Shown piece after piece: positions 35,317-44,699 of a stretch of 64,000 nucleotides of DNA. Position 1 is the first letter of the stretch, and each line of letters begins with the position of its first letter. This DNA is from Methylobacterium adhaesivum (GTDB taxonomy: Bacteria > Pseudomonadota > Alphaproteobacteria > Rhizobiales > Beijerinckiaceae), in contig NZ_BPQD01000001.1 of NCBI RefSeq assembly GCF_022179065.1, positions 186,001 through 250,000 of the forward strand, given 5' to 3'. A program made the translations under genes and the position numbers. The notes below the pieces were generated by a model. It was not told where the DNA came from. It was given only the letters and a program-made list of their open reading frames with translations, and searched no databases.

Positions 35317-36363
35317 GTGACCGGCTCCACCGCCATCCGGGTCGAGAACCTGTCGAAGACCTTCGACACGGCCGCCGTCCTGCACGACCTGTCCCTCGAC
35401 GTGCGGGCGGGCGAATTGTTGGCGCTGCTCGGCCCCTCGGGTTCGGGTAAGACCACGCTGCTGCGCATCATCGCCGGCCTCGATTTTCCGGATCGCGGCC
35501 GCATCGTGTTCGGCGCCGAGGACGCGACGCGGCTTCCCGTACAGCAGCGCGCCGTCGGCTTCGTGTTCCAGCACTACGCCCTGTTCAAGCACATGAGCGT
35601 CGCCGACAACATCGCGTACGGGCTGAATGCCCGGAAGCGGTCGGAGCGCCCCGCCAAGGCCGAGATCAAGCGCCGTGTCGGCGACCTCCTCGACCTCATC
35701 AAGCTCTCGGGCTTCGCCGACCGCTATCCGAGCCAGCTTTCCGGCGGCCAGCGCCAGCGCATCGCCCTCGCCCGGGCGCTCGCCGTGGAACCCCGCGTGC
35801 TCCTGTTGGACGAGCCGTTCGGCGCCCTCGACGCGCAAGTCCGAAAAGACCTGCGCCGCTGGCTGCGCGAGATCCACGACCGCACGGGCCAAACCACGAT
35901 CTTCGTCACCCACGACCAGGACGAGGCCCTCGAACTCTCCGACCGCGTCGCCGTCCTGGCCAAGGGCCGCCTCGAGCAGATCGGCTCGCCCGACGAGGTG
36001 CAGGAGGCGCCAGTCTCGGCCACCGTCCTGAAGTTCTTGGGCGACACCATCGAGGTCGAGGCCATCGCGCAGGGCGGCGAGGTCCGGGTCGACGGGCGCC
36101 TCACCCCCGTGACGGCACCCGCCGGCCTCGTCGGGCCGGTGAAGCTCTATGCCCGGCCGTGGCAGCTGCAGTTCGCGGAAAGCCACGAGGCGCACCTGCA
36201 CGGCACCGTGCGCTCGTCCTACCGCAGCCAGGGCCGCCAGCGCATCGAGGTCGACCGCCCCGAGGGCAAGACCGTGGTGGTGGAGGCCTCCGACACCGCC
36301 CGCCTGCCCGCCGGCCGGCCCGTCGGCCTGCGGATTCTCGCCGGTCACGTCTTCGCCGGGTAA
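35317..36363 (+). CDS. cysA: sulfate ABC transporter ATP-binding protein
   Basis: This 348-residue ATPase powers the sulfate importer. Walker A is GPSGSGKTT (39-47), the signature is LSGGQRQR, and Walker B is [13 protein letters not shown]-terminal regulatory (TOBE-like) domain runs from about residue 240. The GTG at 35317 fits the family N-terminus; the frame is open upstream only as overlap with cysW. The gene ends the plus-strand operon and converges on the sulfonate-binding protein gene across 255 bases that contain repeats. Confidence 0.94.
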   Translation: MTGSTAIRVENLSKTFDTAAVLHDLSLDVRAGELLALLGPSGSGKTTLLRIIAGLDFPDRGRIVFGAEDATRLPVQQRAVGFVFQHYALFKHMSVADNIAYGLNARKRSERPAKAEIKRRVGDLLDLIKLSGFADRYPSQLSGGQRQRIALARALAVEPRVLLLDEPFGALDAQVRKDLRRWLREIHDRTGQTTIFVTHDQDEALELSDRVAVLAKGRLEQIGSPDEVQEAPVSATVLKFLGDTIEVEAIAQGGEVRVDGRLTPVTAPAGLVGPVKLYARPWQLQFAESHEAHLHGTVRSSYRSQGRQRIEVDRPEGKTVVVEASDTARLPAGRPVGLRILAGHVFAG

Positions 36364-36448
36364 GGCCCCCGCTACCGGATTTTCGTCCAGCGCCCCCTAC
36401 CGCCACGACCGGCGGGAGGGGGCGTTTCGCGTTTGGGGCCCAGGTCAA

Positions 36449-36540
36449 GAAGGGCGAGTCCCTTCTCGGGTCGGGGGCAGAGCCCCTGAGGGTCCTCGTC
36501 GGGCTCTGCCCGACACCCGCCGAAGGGATGATCCCTTCGG
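36449..36540. repeat. paired bipartite hairpin repeats (family C), copies 2 and 3
   Basis: Two copies of the two-hairpin module face each other, 36449-36488 forward and 36499-36540 inverted, in the gap between the convergent cysA and ssuA genes. Single copies occur at 48-87 and 61642-61685. The head-to-head pair could form one long cruciform or act as a two-way transcription end. Confidence 0.75.
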
Positions 36541-36618
36541 AAACCCACTCTGCGCGGCGCAAGCGAAAGGGCGAGGGAATGTCCCTCGCCCTTGCCGTCG
36601 TCTAATTCCTTGAGGGAT

Positions 36619-37611
36619 TCAGGTGCCCGGCTTCCACACCGCGTCCGAGACCACCAGGGGTTTCGGCAGCAGGCCGAGGCGGTGGAAGGTGTCGGCCACC
36701 GCCTGCTGGTCGGCCACGGTGGCGGGATCGAGGGGCGTGACGCCGTAGGTGAGGCGCTTGAGGGCGACGGTGAGGATCGGCGCCGGAATGCCCACGGACG
36801 GCGCGAGTTCGGCGGCAACCGTGTCGGTGTTGTCCTTGGCCCAGGCGTCGATGGCGCCGATGGCCGCGAGCGTGGTGTCGAGGACGGCGCGGTTGGCCGG
36901 CGCCTCGGCGAAGGGCCGGCGCGAGAGGTAGAATTGGCGGTTCGGCACCAGGCCCTCGCCGGTCACGAGGGTGCGTGCACCCGTCGCCCGCTCGCCCGAG
37001 GCGAGGTAGGGGTCCCAGATCGCCCAGGCATCGACGGAGCCTCGTGAGAAGGCGGCCGCCGCGTCCGCCGGGCCGAGGAAGGCGAGCTTCACCGCATCGT
37101 AGGGCACGCCCGCCGCTTCGAGGGCCCGCACGAGGAAGTAGTGGACGTTGGAGCCCTTGTTGAGGGCGATGGTCTTGCCGCGCAGGTCGGCCACGGTGCG
37201 GATCGGGCTGTCGGCGGCCACCAGAATGGCCTCGCCCAGCGGAGCGGCCGGCTCGTGGGCGACGTAGACGAGATCGCGGCTCGCGGCCTGGGCGAAGATC
37301 GGCGGGGCTTCACCGGCCGAGCCGAAATCGATGGCCCCGGCGTTCAGCGCCTCCATGAGGGGCGGCCCCGACGGGAATTCCGACCAGGCGACACGGTAGC
37401 CAAGGGGCTTCAGCCGCTCCTCCAGCAGCCCCTTACCCTTGAGGAGCACGAGGGTGCCGTACTTCTGGTAGCCGATGCGGATCACCTTCTCGTCGGCACG
37501 GGCCTGGACGGCGGTGAGGACGAGGAGCGCGAGGGCGGCGGCGAAAAACATCCAGCCGTTAAGCGGGGAAGTTCTTCCAGAGGTAAGGGTACGGGCGGTG
37601 GTGCGTGGCAT
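36619..37611 (-). CDS. ssuA: aliphatic sulfonate ABC transporter substrate-binding protein (first SsuA)
   Basis: This 330-residue protein has a signal peptide (to about residue 40, ending ARA) and the SsuA fold: IRIGYQKYGTLVLLKG, PPLMEALNAGAIDFGSAGEAPP, and RGSVDAWAIWDPYL. It binds alkanesulfonates in the periplasm. It is clearly paralogous to the protein at 40723-41673 along its whole length. It lies after ssuD, separated by 225 bases that include a 92-bp palindromic element, so it may be expressed separately. ATG 37611 is preferred over the in-frame TTG two codons earlier. Confidence 0.92.
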   Translation of the reverse strand: MPRTTARTLTSGRTSPLNGWMFFAAALALLVLTAVQARADEKVIRIGYQKYGTLVLLKGKGLLEERLKPLGYRVAWSEFPSGPPLMEALNAGAIDFGSAGEAPPIFAQAASRDLVYVAHEPAAPLGEAILVAADSPIRTVADLRGKTIALNKGSNVHYFLVRALEAAGVPYDAVKLAFLGPADAAAAFSRGSVDAWAIWDPYLASGERATGARTLVTGEGLVPNRQFYLSRRPFAEAPANRAVLDTTLAAIGAIDAWAKDNTDTVAAELAPSVGIPAPILTVALKRLTYGVTPLDPATVADQQAVADTFHRLGLLPKPLVVSDAVWKPGT

Positions 37612-37678
37612 GGACAATTGTCCCCGGTTCGAGATCGATTGGGCTCGATCACCCCGGTCCCGGCAGTCGCGACGCGCT

Positions 37679-37770
37679 CCCTCTCCTGGAAGGAGAGGGT
37701 TGGGGTGAGGTGTGCGAACTCTCCGAAAAGGTCACACACCTCACCCTGTCCCTCTCCTTCCAGGAGAGGG
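37679..37770. repeat. 92-bp composite palindromic element (family B), copy 1
   Basis: The outer arms are identical 21-bp palindromes (37679-37699 and 37750-37770) and the inner part holds a further inverted repeat, GGTGAGGTGTG (37704-37714) with CACACCTCACC (37735-37745). The reverse complement of the element at 43168-43260 is nearly identical. It sits between ssuD and the first ssuA. It has no open frame and resembles a small non-autonomous, REP- or MITE-like element. Confidence 0.85.
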
Positions 37771-37836
37771 GACCCGTGTCAGGCCTACGTCGGGGTCCGT
37801 AACAACCGAGCGTTCAATGATGAAAGACGATCAGCC

Positions 37837-39000
37837 TCAGTGCGCCGACACCTGCCGGGTCGGCACGATATCGTTGGCCATGACCTCGCCGAAGGGGCCG
37901 TCGTTGCGGGCGTTGCTCGGCGCGACGCCGGTGGTGGCGCGCAAGGGGAGCTTCGGGAACACGAGTTCGGCGAAGCGGTAGGCTTCCTCGAGGTGCGGGT
38001 AGCCGGAGAGGATGAACCGGTCGATGCCGAGGTCGATGTACTCCTTCATCCGGTCGGCGACCTGATCGGCCGAGCCGACTAGGGCGGTCCCGGCCCCGCC
38101 GCGCACGAGGCCGACGCCGGCCCAGAGATTGGGCGAGACCTCGAGCTTCGTCCGGTCGCCGCCATGCAGGGCCATCATCCGGCTCTGACCGACGGAATCC
38201 TGGCGCTTCAGGGTCGCCTGCGCCCGCGCGATGGTGGCGTCGTCGACGCGCGAGATGAGGTCGTTCGCCGCCGCCCAGGCCTCGCCCTCGGTCTCGCGGA
38301 CGATGACGTGCAGGCGGATGCCGTACGAGAAGGTCTTGCCCTTGCGGTCGGCGGCCTCCCTGGCCCTGGCGATCTTCTCAGCCACGCCGGCCGGGGGCTC
38401 GCCCCACGTCAGATAAACCTCGCAATGCTCGGCCGCGACCTCGATGCCGGCGGGCGACGAGCCGCCGAAATAGAGCGGCGGATAGGGCTTCTGCACGGGC
38501 GGGAAGATCACCCGGCCTTCCTCGACCTTGAGGTGCTTGCCCTCAAAACTCACGGTCTCGCCGGCCATCAGCCCGCGCCAGATGTGCAGGAACTCGTCGG
38601 TGACGACGTAGCGTTCGTCGTGGTCGAGGAACACGCCGTCGCCGCGCAGCTCCACCGGGTCGCCGCCCGTCACCACGTTGATGAGGAGGCGCCCGTCGGA
38701 GATCCGGTCGAGGGTCGCGGCCATGCGGGCGGCGACAGCCGGCTCCTGCAGGCCGGGGCGCACGGCCACGAGGAAGCGCAGGCGCTGGGTCAGGGGGGCG
38801 AGCGCCGAGGCCACCACCCAGGAATCCTCACAGGAGCGACCCGTGGGCAGGAGCACCCCGTAATAGCCGAGCTCGTCCGCCGCTTGAGCGATCTGGCGGA
38901 GATACGGCAGGGTCACGGCCCGCGCACCCTCCGAGGCGCCGAGGTAGCGGCCGTCGCCGTGGGTGGGCAGGAACCAGAGAACGTCGGTCTGACCGGTCAT
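37837..39000 (-). CDS. ssuD: FMNH2-dependent alkanesulfonate monooxygenase
   Basis: This 387-residue luciferase-like enzyme uses FMNH2 and oxygen to split alkanesulfonates into aldehyde and sulfite. Typical segments are [43 protein letters not shown] and [21 protein letters not shown]. The length is near the E. coli SsuD length of about 380. FMNH2 would come from the reductase encoded at the head of the operon. The gap to ssuB is 30 bases, so it belongs to the same transcript. Confidence 0.96.
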   Translation of the reverse strand: MTGQTDVLWFLPTHGDGRYLGASEGARAVTLPYLRQIAQAADELGYYGVLLPTGRSCEDSWVVASALAPLTQRLRFLVAVRPGLQEPAVAARMAATLDRISDGRLLINVVTGGDPVELRGDGVFLDHDERYVVTDEFLHIWRGLMAGETVSFEGKHLKVEEGRVIFPPVQKPYPPLYFGGSSPAGIEVAAEHCEVYLTWGEPPAGVAEKIARAREAADRKGKTFSYGIRLHVIVRETEGEAWAAANDLISRVDDATIARAQATLKRQDSVGQSRMMALHGGDRTKLEVSPNLWAGVGLVRGGAGTALVGSADQVADRMKEYIDLGIDRFILSGYPHLEEAYRFAELVFPKLPLRATTGVAPSNARNDGPFGEVMANDIVPTRQVSAH

Positions 39001-39030
39001 GGAGAACTTTCCGAAATGAAGGGGCGCGGC

Positions 39031-39888
39031 TCAGGCCGGCGCGTGGGTCTTGAGGAGATGATCGAGGATGCGGCCTTCGAGGGCCGCCAGGATGGGGTCG
39101 CCGCGCCGGCGGGGGCGGGGCACCTCCACCTTCACGTCGAGGGCGACGCGCCCGTCCTCGACGACGAGGATGCGGTCGGCCATGGCGACGGCCTCGGAGA
39201 CGTCGTGGGTGACCAGGAGGGCGGTGAACCCCTGCGACCGCCAGATCTCCTCGATCATCGCCTGCATGCCGATGCGGGTGAGGGCGTCGAGGGCTCCCAG
39301 GGGCTCGTCGAGGGCCAGAAGGCCGGGGCGTGAGACGAGGGCGCGGGCCAGCGCCACGCGCTGGCGCTGGCCGCCCGACAGGGTGGCGGGCCAGACCCAG
39401 GCCTTGTCGGCGAGGCCGACTTCGGAGAGAGCGCTGAGGGCGCGGGCGCGGCGCTCGGCCTTGGTGCCGGTCTCGCCCAGGCCCACGGCGACGTTGTCCG
39501 CCACATTGGCCCAAGGCAGGAGGCGCGGCTCCTGGAACATGATGCGCTTCGGGGGCGCCCGCACCGCCTCGGATTCGAGGACGACGCGGCCGGAACTCGG
39601 CTGCTCCAGGCCGAGGATGAGCCGCAGCAGGGTGCTCTTGCCGCAGCCCGAGCGGCCGACCACGGCCACGAACTGCCCGGCCGGGATGTGGAGGTCGAGG
39701 TTCTCGATCACCGTGTGGCCGTCGAAGGCCTTCGACAGGTCGCGGACGGTGACGGCGAGGCCGCCCGTGGCGGCGCTCTCCGGCTGTCGGGCGCGGGGGG
39801 GCGGTTCCTTCGCCGGCCTGTCGGCCGGCTGCCAGAGGGGCAGGGTTTCGGGCGCGGCGTCGTGGGCGCGCAGGGCGGTGGCAATCAT
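39031..39888 (-). CDS. ssuB: aliphatic sulfonate ABC transporter ATP-binding protein
   Basis: This 285-residue ATPase drives sulfonate import with SsuC. Walker [10 protein letters not shown], the Q-loop in [10 protein letters not shown], signature LSGGQRQRV and Walker [13 protein letters not shown] are all present. An N-terminal extension of about 40 variable, Pro-rich residues precedes the ATPase core, as in other SsuB proteins of this order. The ATG at 39888 is the only good start; the longer open frame is antisense-like. Confidence 0.94.
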   Translation of the reverse strand: MIATALRAHDAAPETLPLWQPADRPAKEPPPRARQPESAATGGLAVTVRDLSKAFDGHTVIENLDLHIPAGQFVAVVGRSGCGKSTLLRLILGLEQPSSGRVVLESEAVRAPPKRIMFQEPRLLPWANVADNVAVGLGETGTKAERRARALSALSEVGLADKAWVWPATLSGGQRQRVALARALVSRPGLLALDEPLGALDALTRIGMQAMIEEIWRSQGFTALLVTHDVSEAVAMADRILVVEDGRVALDVKVEVPRPRRRGDPILAALEGRILDHLLKTHAPA

Positions 39889-39932
39889 AGCCAGATCCGT
39901 TGAAAGTCTAGGCGGGAGCGAGGCTTTCAGCC

Positions 39933-40718
39933 TCAGACGGTCCGGTAGGCGGGATTCCAGGCCAGGCACGTGCGCTCGAGCCAGCGGGTCAGCACGTCGG
40001 CGAGCTTGCCCAACGCCGCGTAGATCACGATGGCGAGGACCACGACGTCGACGAGCATGAACTCGCGGGCCTGCATCGCCATGTAGCCGAGCCCCGAGGA
40101 GGCCGAGATCGTCTCCGCCACGATGAGGGTGAGCCACATGATGCCCAGCGCGTAACGCAGGCCGACGAAGATCGACGGCAAGGCCCCGGGCAGCACCACC
40201 CGGGTGAACAGGCTCCACGGCGACAGGCCGTAGACCCGGCCCATCTCCACGAGCTGCGGATCGACGGAGCGGATGCCGTGCAGGGTGTTGGCGTAGACGG
40301 GGAAGAACACGCCCAGCGCCACGAGGAAGAGCTTGGCCTCCTCGCCGATGCCGAACCACAGGATCACCAGGGGGATGAGGGAGAGATGGGGCACGTTGCG
40401 CACCATTTGCACCGTGGTGTCGGTGAGCCGGTCGGAGACCCGCGACAGGCCGTTGGCGAGGCCGAGGGCAAAGCCGATGCCGCCGCCGACGGCGAAGCCC
40501 GCCAGCGCCCGCAGGGTGCTGATCCAGAGATTGGCCCAGAGTTCGCCGGTGCGGCCGAGCTGCCAGCCCGCCGCGATCACGTCGAGGGGGGCCGGCATGA
40601 ACCGGGTCGAGACGAGGCCGGCGGAACTCGCCGCCTGCCAGCCGAGGACGATGCCGAGCGGCAGCAGCCAGGGGGTGAGGCGCTGGGCTGCGCCGTCGAG
40701 GATGCGGGGACGTGCCAT
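39933..40718 (-). CDS. ssuC: aliphatic sulfonate ABC transporter permease
   Basis: This 261-residue inner-membrane protein has six predicted spans and the EAA-like docking loop reading [20 protein letters not shown] followed by [12 protein letters not shown]. The sequence [24 protein letters not shown] is typical of SsuC/TauC permeases. It lies four bases after the second ssuA and 44 bases before ssuB, in an unbroken operon. Confidence 0.94.
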   Translation of the reverse strand: MARPRILDGAAQRLTPWLLPLGIVLGWQAASSAGLVSTRFMPAPLDVIAAGWQLGRTGELWANLWISTLRALAGFAVGGGIGFALGLANGLSRVSDRLTDTTVQMVRNVPHLSLIPLVILWFGIGEEAKLFLVALGVFFPVYANTLHGIRSVDPQLVEMGRVYGLSPWSLFTRVVLPGALPSIFVGLRYALGIMWLTLIVAETISASSGLGYMAMQAREFMLVDVVVLAIVIYAALGKLADVLTRWLERTCLAWNPAYRTV

Positions 40719-40722
40719 GGGA

Positions 40723-41673
40723 TCAACCCTTCGCCTCCGCCCACACGGCGTCGGCGACGCGGATGGGCTTCGGGATGAGACCGGCCGCGTGGAAGCGGTC
40801 GGCGATGGCCTGTTGCTCGGCCACGAGTTCGGGCGTCATCGGGCCGATGACGTAGTCCGTGCGGGCGACGGCGCGCTCGGTGGCGGCGAGCGGCACCCCG
40901 GTGCCGCGCGACAGCAGGTCCGCGACGGCGGGCCGGTTGGCCTCGCACCACGTCGCCACGCCGGACAGGGTTTCGATCACGGCCTTCACGATCTCGGGCC
41001 GGGCCTGCGCCACGGTGCGGTTGGCGAGGAAGAAGTTGTTGGGCCGGGCGATGTCCGTCGCGAGCGCCAGGACGCGCACGCCGGGACGCCCCTGTGCGAT
41101 GGCGAAGTAGGGGTCCCAGATCGTCCAGGCATCGACTTGCCCGCTGGCGAAGGCGGCCGCCGCATCCGCCGGCGCCAGGGTCACGGGGACGATGTCGGCG
41201 TAGGTCAGGCCGGCTTTCGCCAGGGCCGCCAGGGTGAGGTTATGGGAACTCGACGCCTTGGCGAAGGCGACGCGCTTGCCCTTGAGATCGGCCAGGGTGC
41301 GGATGGGGGAGCCCTCCGCCACGAGGATCGCCGCCCCCGACCCGGCCGCGCCCTGGGCCGCGGCGTAGACGAGGTTGCTCCCCGCCGCCTGCGCGAAGAT
41401 CGGGGGGGCGTCGCCCGTCTGGCCGAAATCGATGCTCCCGAGGTTGAGCGCCTCGAGGAGCGGCGGACCAAACGAGAACTCCGTCCAGGCCACGGCGTAT
41501 CCGAGGGATTTCAGACGCGCCTCAAGGACGCCCTGCTGCTTGGCGACGACGAGGATGCCGTTCTTCTGATAGCCGATGCGGAACACCGGGTCCGCCGCGC
41601 GGGCGGACAGGGGAGCGGCGGAACCGGCCGCCGCCGCGAGGGCCGCCGTGAGGAGGGTGCGCCGGTCGATCAT
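40723..41673 (-). CDS. ssuA: aliphatic sulfonate ABC transporter substrate-binding protein (second SsuA)
   Basis: This 316-residue periplasmic protein has a signal peptide (about residues 1-26, with a twin-Arg-free MIDRRTLLTAALAAAAG start that could also use the Tat route because of DRRTLL). Binding-fold motifs are FRIGYQKNGILVVAKQQG, GSIDFGQTGDAPPIFAQAAG and GQVDAWTIWDPYF. It is a paralogue of the protein at 36619-37611. Its ATG overlaps the stop of the flavin reductase gene (ATGA). Two binding proteins for one permease suggest different sulfonate preferences. Confidence 0.92.
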   Translation of the reverse strand: MIDRRTLLTAALAAAAGSAAPLSARAADPVFRIGYQKNGILVVAKQQGVLEARLKSLGYAVAWTEFSFGPPLLEALNLGSIDFGQTGDAPPIFAQAAGSNLVYAAAQGAAGSGAAILVAEGSPIRTLADLKGKRVAFAKASSSHNLTLAALAKAGLTYADIVPVTLAPADAAAAFASGQVDAWTIWDPYFAIAQGRPGVRVLALATDIARPNNFFLANRTVAQARPEIVKAVIETLSGVATWCEANRPAVADLLSRGTGVPLAATERAVARTDYVIGPMTPELVAEQQAIADRFHAAGLIPKPIRVADAVWAEAKG

Positions 41674-42251
41674 CGGGCGGCTCCGGCCACGGCGCGGGCG
41701 GTCTGGCGCGCGGCCGAGGCGTGGATGAGTTGGCCGGCGAGCTGCCCGGCCGCATCGGCGACACGGGCGCGCACGCCGGGTTCGGTGAGGGCACCGTCGG
41801 TGAAGTCGGCGTCGGACGCGTAGACGGCGGTGGGCAGGGCGAGCGCCCCGAAGAACCCGAACAGGGGCCGGAAGGCGTGCTCGACCACAAGGGCGTGGCG
41901 GGCACCGCCGCCCGTGGCGACGATGGCGACGGGCTTGCCCGCGAGCGCCGTCGGATCGACGAGGTCGAACAGGTGCTTGAACAGGCCCGTATAGGCGCCC
42001 TTGTAGACCGGCGAGCCGACGATGAGGGCGTCGGCCCCCTCAATGGCCTCGACGATGCGCCGGGCCGGCAGGGACAGATCCTGGCGCGACCAGGCCGCCC
42101 CAAGGGCGGCACCGGCATCGACCATGTCGAACAGCTGGATCTCGGCCTGGACCTGGGTCTCGGTCTGCGCCGCGACAGCCTCGACGAGGCTGCGTGTCTT
42201 CGAGGGGCGCTGCAGGTTCGCGCTGAAACCCACGATGCGGGGACGGGTCAT
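41670..42251 (-). CDS. msuE: NAD(P)H-dependent FMN reductase of the sulfonate system
   Basis: This 193-residue flavodoxin-like reductase supplies FMNH2 to SsuD. The N-terminal strand and loop IVGFSANLQRPSKTRSLVEA bind the FMN phosphate, and GSPVYKGAYTGLFKHLFD is the SsuE/MsuE signature. SsuE and MsuE are close relatives and I cannot separate them by sequence alone. It is the first gene of the sulfonate operon. The ATG at 42251 is preferred over the TTG 9 codons earlier. Confidence 0.9.
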   Translation of the reverse strand: MTRPRIVGFSANLQRPSKTRSLVEAVAAQTETQVQAEIQLFDMVDAGAALGAAWSRQDLSLPARRIVEAIEGADALIVGSPVYKGAYTGLFKHLFDLVDPTALAGKPVAIVATGGGARHALVVEHAFRPLFGFFGALALPTAVYASDADFTDGALTEPGVRARVADAAGQLAGQLIHASAARQTARAVAGAAR

Positions 42252-42535
42252 GACGGTTCCGATCGGACAGCTTTTCAAAGGATAAACAGCATCGCGAGAA
42301 GCAACGCTGTCTTCACGAAAAGATGTCCCACGGTCACCCGTCGGTCAATAAAACGTTCCCGCAAAGATCGGACCGGACAAAGATGAACTTAGTCTCGATC
42401 CCGACCGCGAACAGGATATTCTTTCGCGTCGCGCCCGCAGCCCTCGAAATCCCGGGTGCCCCGCACCATCGCGTCAGCCGGGGGTGTCATTCCGTCGCCG
42501 GGTCATCGCTCCGGGTCGAACGGGCGCAACCAGCC

Positions 42536-42556
42536 CCCTCTCCTGGAAGGAGAGGG
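42536..42556. repeat. short palindrome, repeat family B (single arm)
   Basis: The 21-base core (CCCTCTCC, GGAAG linker, GAGAGGG) is identical to the outer arms of the elements at 37679-37770 and 43168-43260. The inner part of those elements is absent. Confidence 0.75.
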
Positions 42557-42602
42557 AACCCGCGTTTCACCGCTTCGCCGAACTAATCCGGCGGGAATGG
42601 AT

Positions 42603-42632
42603 GCGGGCTTCGCGATCCGGCGACCGCTTCGA
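42603..42632. repeat. 30-base dispersed segment (copy 2)
   Basis: This segment matches 20783-20812 with two visible differences. It lies 17 bases beyond the 3' end of the phosphatase-like gene. Its origin is unknown. Confidence 0.5.
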
Positions 42633-42648
42633 TCACGCGGAGGCCGGA

Positions 42649-43089
42649 TCAGCCGGCGGTGTCGGGCGCGTTGGCGTCGAGCCAGGCGAGGGCACCCGTG
42701 AGGTCGAAGCCATGCCGGGTGCCGAAGGCCAGGACCTCGTCGCGCCGCATGCGGCCGTCGAGGACGGCGGCGAGGACGTGAAGGGTCAAGGAGCGCGTTC
42801 CGGAGCGGCAATGGGCAATCACGGGGCCGGGGGCGGCCTTCACCGCCGCGCGGAACGCGTCGATCTCGGCGCGGCCGAGGGTGGGACCCGTCACCGGCAG
42901 GTGGTGATAGGCGAGGCCGGCGCTGGCGGCGGCGACCGCTTCGGCCGCCGTGCCGGGCTGGCCGGGCTCCTCACCGTCGGGCCGGTTGTTGATGAGCGCG
43001 GTCACGCCCGCGTCCTTCAGGGCTTCGATCTCGGCGAGCGTCGGCTGGCTCGCCACCGAGAGGGTGTCGTCGATTCGGGTCAGTCTCAT
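42649..43089 (-). CDS. TIGR01244-family protein (tyrosine phosphatase-like)
   Basis: This 146-residue protein has the dual-specificity phosphatase-like fold of the family named for the N-terminal part of the Blh (beta-lactamase-like hydrolase) proteins. The active-site loop HCRSGTRS is intact with C94. The N-terminal region SQPTLAEIEALKDAGVTALINNRPDGEE is typical. In other bacteria such proteins accompany sulfide-handling genes, and here it lies just upstream of the sulfonate operon, 397 bases away on the same strand. Its substrate is unknown. Confidence 0.87.
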   Translation of the reverse strand: MRLTRIDDTLSVASQPTLAEIEALKDAGVTALINNRPDGEEPGQPGTAAEAVAAASAGLAYHHLPVTGPTLGRAEIDAFRAAVKAAPGPVIAHCRSGTRSLTLHVLAAVLDGRMRRDEVLAFGTRHGFDLTGALAWLDANAPDTAG

Positions 43090-43167
43090 GGATCTCCTCC
43101 CGTGTGTTCTCTCGCTTGAGTCATACGGTTTCCGGTTGATCCATTCGGTCCGTCACAGGCGCGGGTC

Positions 43168-43260
43168 CCCTCTCCTGGAAGGAGAGGGACAGGGTGAGGT
43201 GTGTGACCTTTTCCGGAGAGGGCCCACACCTCACCCCAACCCTCTCCTTCCAGGAGAGGG
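43168..43260. repeat. 93-bp composite palindromic element (family B), copy 2
   Basis: Outer palindromes lie at 43168-43188 and 43240-43260. The inner part, with GGTGAGGTGTG and CACACCTCACC arms, is almost the reverse complement of the element at 37679-37770, with a few changes in the central loop. It lies between dnaQ and the TIGR01244 gene. Confidence 0.85.
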
Positions 43261-43306
43261 GGCTCGTTGCGTCTTACGGATCAGAGGCGATCAACCGAAA
43301 ACCGTC

Positions 43307-44032
43307 TCAGGCCGTGGCGTCCTCGCCGAGGTAGTCGCGCCACACGGAGGACGGTCCGAGGGTGGCGAGGAAAGCGGCATGGCGGGCGCTCTCCTCCGGG
43401 GTGAGGCGATGGCGCAGGCGGCGGGGCCCGAGGGGGATCCCGTCGTCGGCCAGCGCCGGGCCGGTCTCGGCCGTCACGGTCTCGACGGCAGCAAGTCCCA
43501 GGCTCGTCTGCTTGCCGCCGAGCAGCTCGACATAGACCTCCGCCAGGATCTGCGAATCGAGGAGCGCCCCGTGCTTCGTGCGCCGGGTGGTGTCGATGCC
43601 GTAGCGCACGCACAGGGCGTCGAGGGTGTTCGACGCGCCCGTGTGCTTGCGCCGGGCCATCTGCAGGGTGTCGACCACGTCGGCGAGATCGATGGGCGGG
43701 GGCGCCGCGGCGCCCAGCCGCGCATATTCCATGTTGAGGAAGCCGACGTCGAACGGTGCGTTGTGGATCACCAGGGGCGAATCCCGCAGGAAGTCGCGCA
43801 GGTCGTCGACGATGTCGGCAAACAGCGGCTTGTCGGCCAGGAACGCATCCGAGAGGCCGTGGACTCCGAACGCGCCCTGGGAGACCGGACGCGTCGGGTT
43901 GCAATAGCGGTGGAAGGTCACCCCAGTCTGGACGTGGTTGATGAGTTCGACGCAGCCGATCTCGATGAGGCGGTCGCCGTTCTTGGCGTCCGTGCCGGTG
44001 GTCTCGGTATCGAGGACGATCTCGCGCAGCAT
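43307..44032 (-). CDS. dnaQ: DNA polymerase III epsilon subunit
   Basis: This 241-residue protein is the 3'-5' proofreading exonuclease of the replicative polymerase. The DEDDh residues are visible: D8 and E10 in LDTETTGT, the Asp in HNAPFDVGFL, and the His and Asp in HGALLDSQILAEVY. The C-terminal 50 residues should bind the alpha subunit. It is the last gene of the dnaQ-coaE-aroE group that characterises the origin region in many alphaproteobacteria. Confidence 0.95.
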   Translation of the reverse strand: MLREIVLDTETTGTDAKNGDRLIEIGCVELINHVQTGVTFHRYCNPTRPVSQGAFGVHGLSDAFLADKPLFADIVDDLRDFLRDSPLVIHNAPFDVGFLNMEYARLGAAAPPPIDLADVVDTLQMARRKHTGASNTLDALCVRYGIDTTRRTKHGALLDSQILAEVYVELLGGKQTSLGLAAVETVTAETGPALADDGIPLGPRRLRHRLTPEESARHAAFLATLGPSSVWRDYLGEDATA

Positions 44033-44090
44033 CGCTCGGGCCCATGGAGGATCGGAAAGAGGCCGACCATGCGCCCGAGACCCGGCGGGT

Positions 44091-44699
44091 TCAAGGCGGA
44101 GCGGGCGTTGCGCGCAGCCGCCTCAGGATCGCGTCGACCTCAGCCTCGGCATGGGCGAAGCCGAGGCTCGTATCGAGGACGAAATCCGCCCGCGCCCGCT
44201 TCTCGGCATCGGGCATCTGCTTGGCGAGGATCGCCGCGAAGGCGGTGGCCTCCATGCCGGGGCGGGCGAGCACCCGCGCACGCTGGACCTCGGCCGGAGC
44301 GGTGACGACCAGGACCGCGTCGCACCGGGTGTCCCCCCCCGTCTCGAACAGGAGGGGAATGTCGAGGACCGCCACGGGCGCGTCGGCGTGAGCGGCGAGG
44401 AAGTCGGACGCCGCCTGGCGGGCGAGGGGATGGACCAGGGCTTCCAGGGCGGCGAGGCGCTCTGGCTTGCCGATCACCGCGGCCCGCAGGCGGGCCCGGT
44501 CGACGGACCCATCCTCAGCCAGGGTGCCGGGAAACGCCGCCCCGATGGCGCGGGCGGCGGCACCGCCCGGCGCGTAGAGGGCATGGACCGCCGCATCGGC
44601 ATCGTGGACGGGCACGCCGCGCGCGCGAAACATCGCGGCGGTGGCGGATTTGCCCATGCCGATGGAGCCGGTGAGGCCGAGGATGACGGGCCGGCTCAT
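44091..44699 (-). CDS. coaE: dephospho-CoA kinase
   Basis: This 202-residue P-loop kinase catalyses the last step of coenzyme A synthesis. The Walker A loop is [11 protein letters not shown] (8-18), and the family motifs [15 protein letters not shown] and [11 protein letters not shown] are present. Its ATG overlaps the aroE stop (ATGA), so the two are coupled. Confidence 0.95.
   Translation of the reverse strand: MSRPVILGLTGSIGMGKSATAAMFRARGVPVHDADAAVHALYAPGGAAARAIGAAFPGTLAEDGSVDRARLRAAVIGKPERLAALEALVHPLARQAASDFLAAHADAPVAVLDIPLLFETGGDTRCDAVLVVTAPAEVQRARVLARPGMEATAFAAILAKQMPDAEKRARADFVLDTSLGFAHAEAEVDAILRRLRATPAPP

Larger units (their letters stand above)
42252..42648. other. 397-bp region upstream of the sulfonate operon
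   Basis: The 150 bases nearest msuE are relatively A/T-rich and should carry the operon promoter, though I cannot assign a defined sigma factor site. The distal part holds a family-B palindrome (42536-42556) and a 30-base segment shared with 20783-20812. I see no gene. Confidence 0.45.

Noticed and set aside
36619-41673. The two ssuA genes as a recent tandem duplication
   Set aside because: They are paralogous but diverged throughout and lie at different places of the operon, so the duplication is old or they were gained separately.
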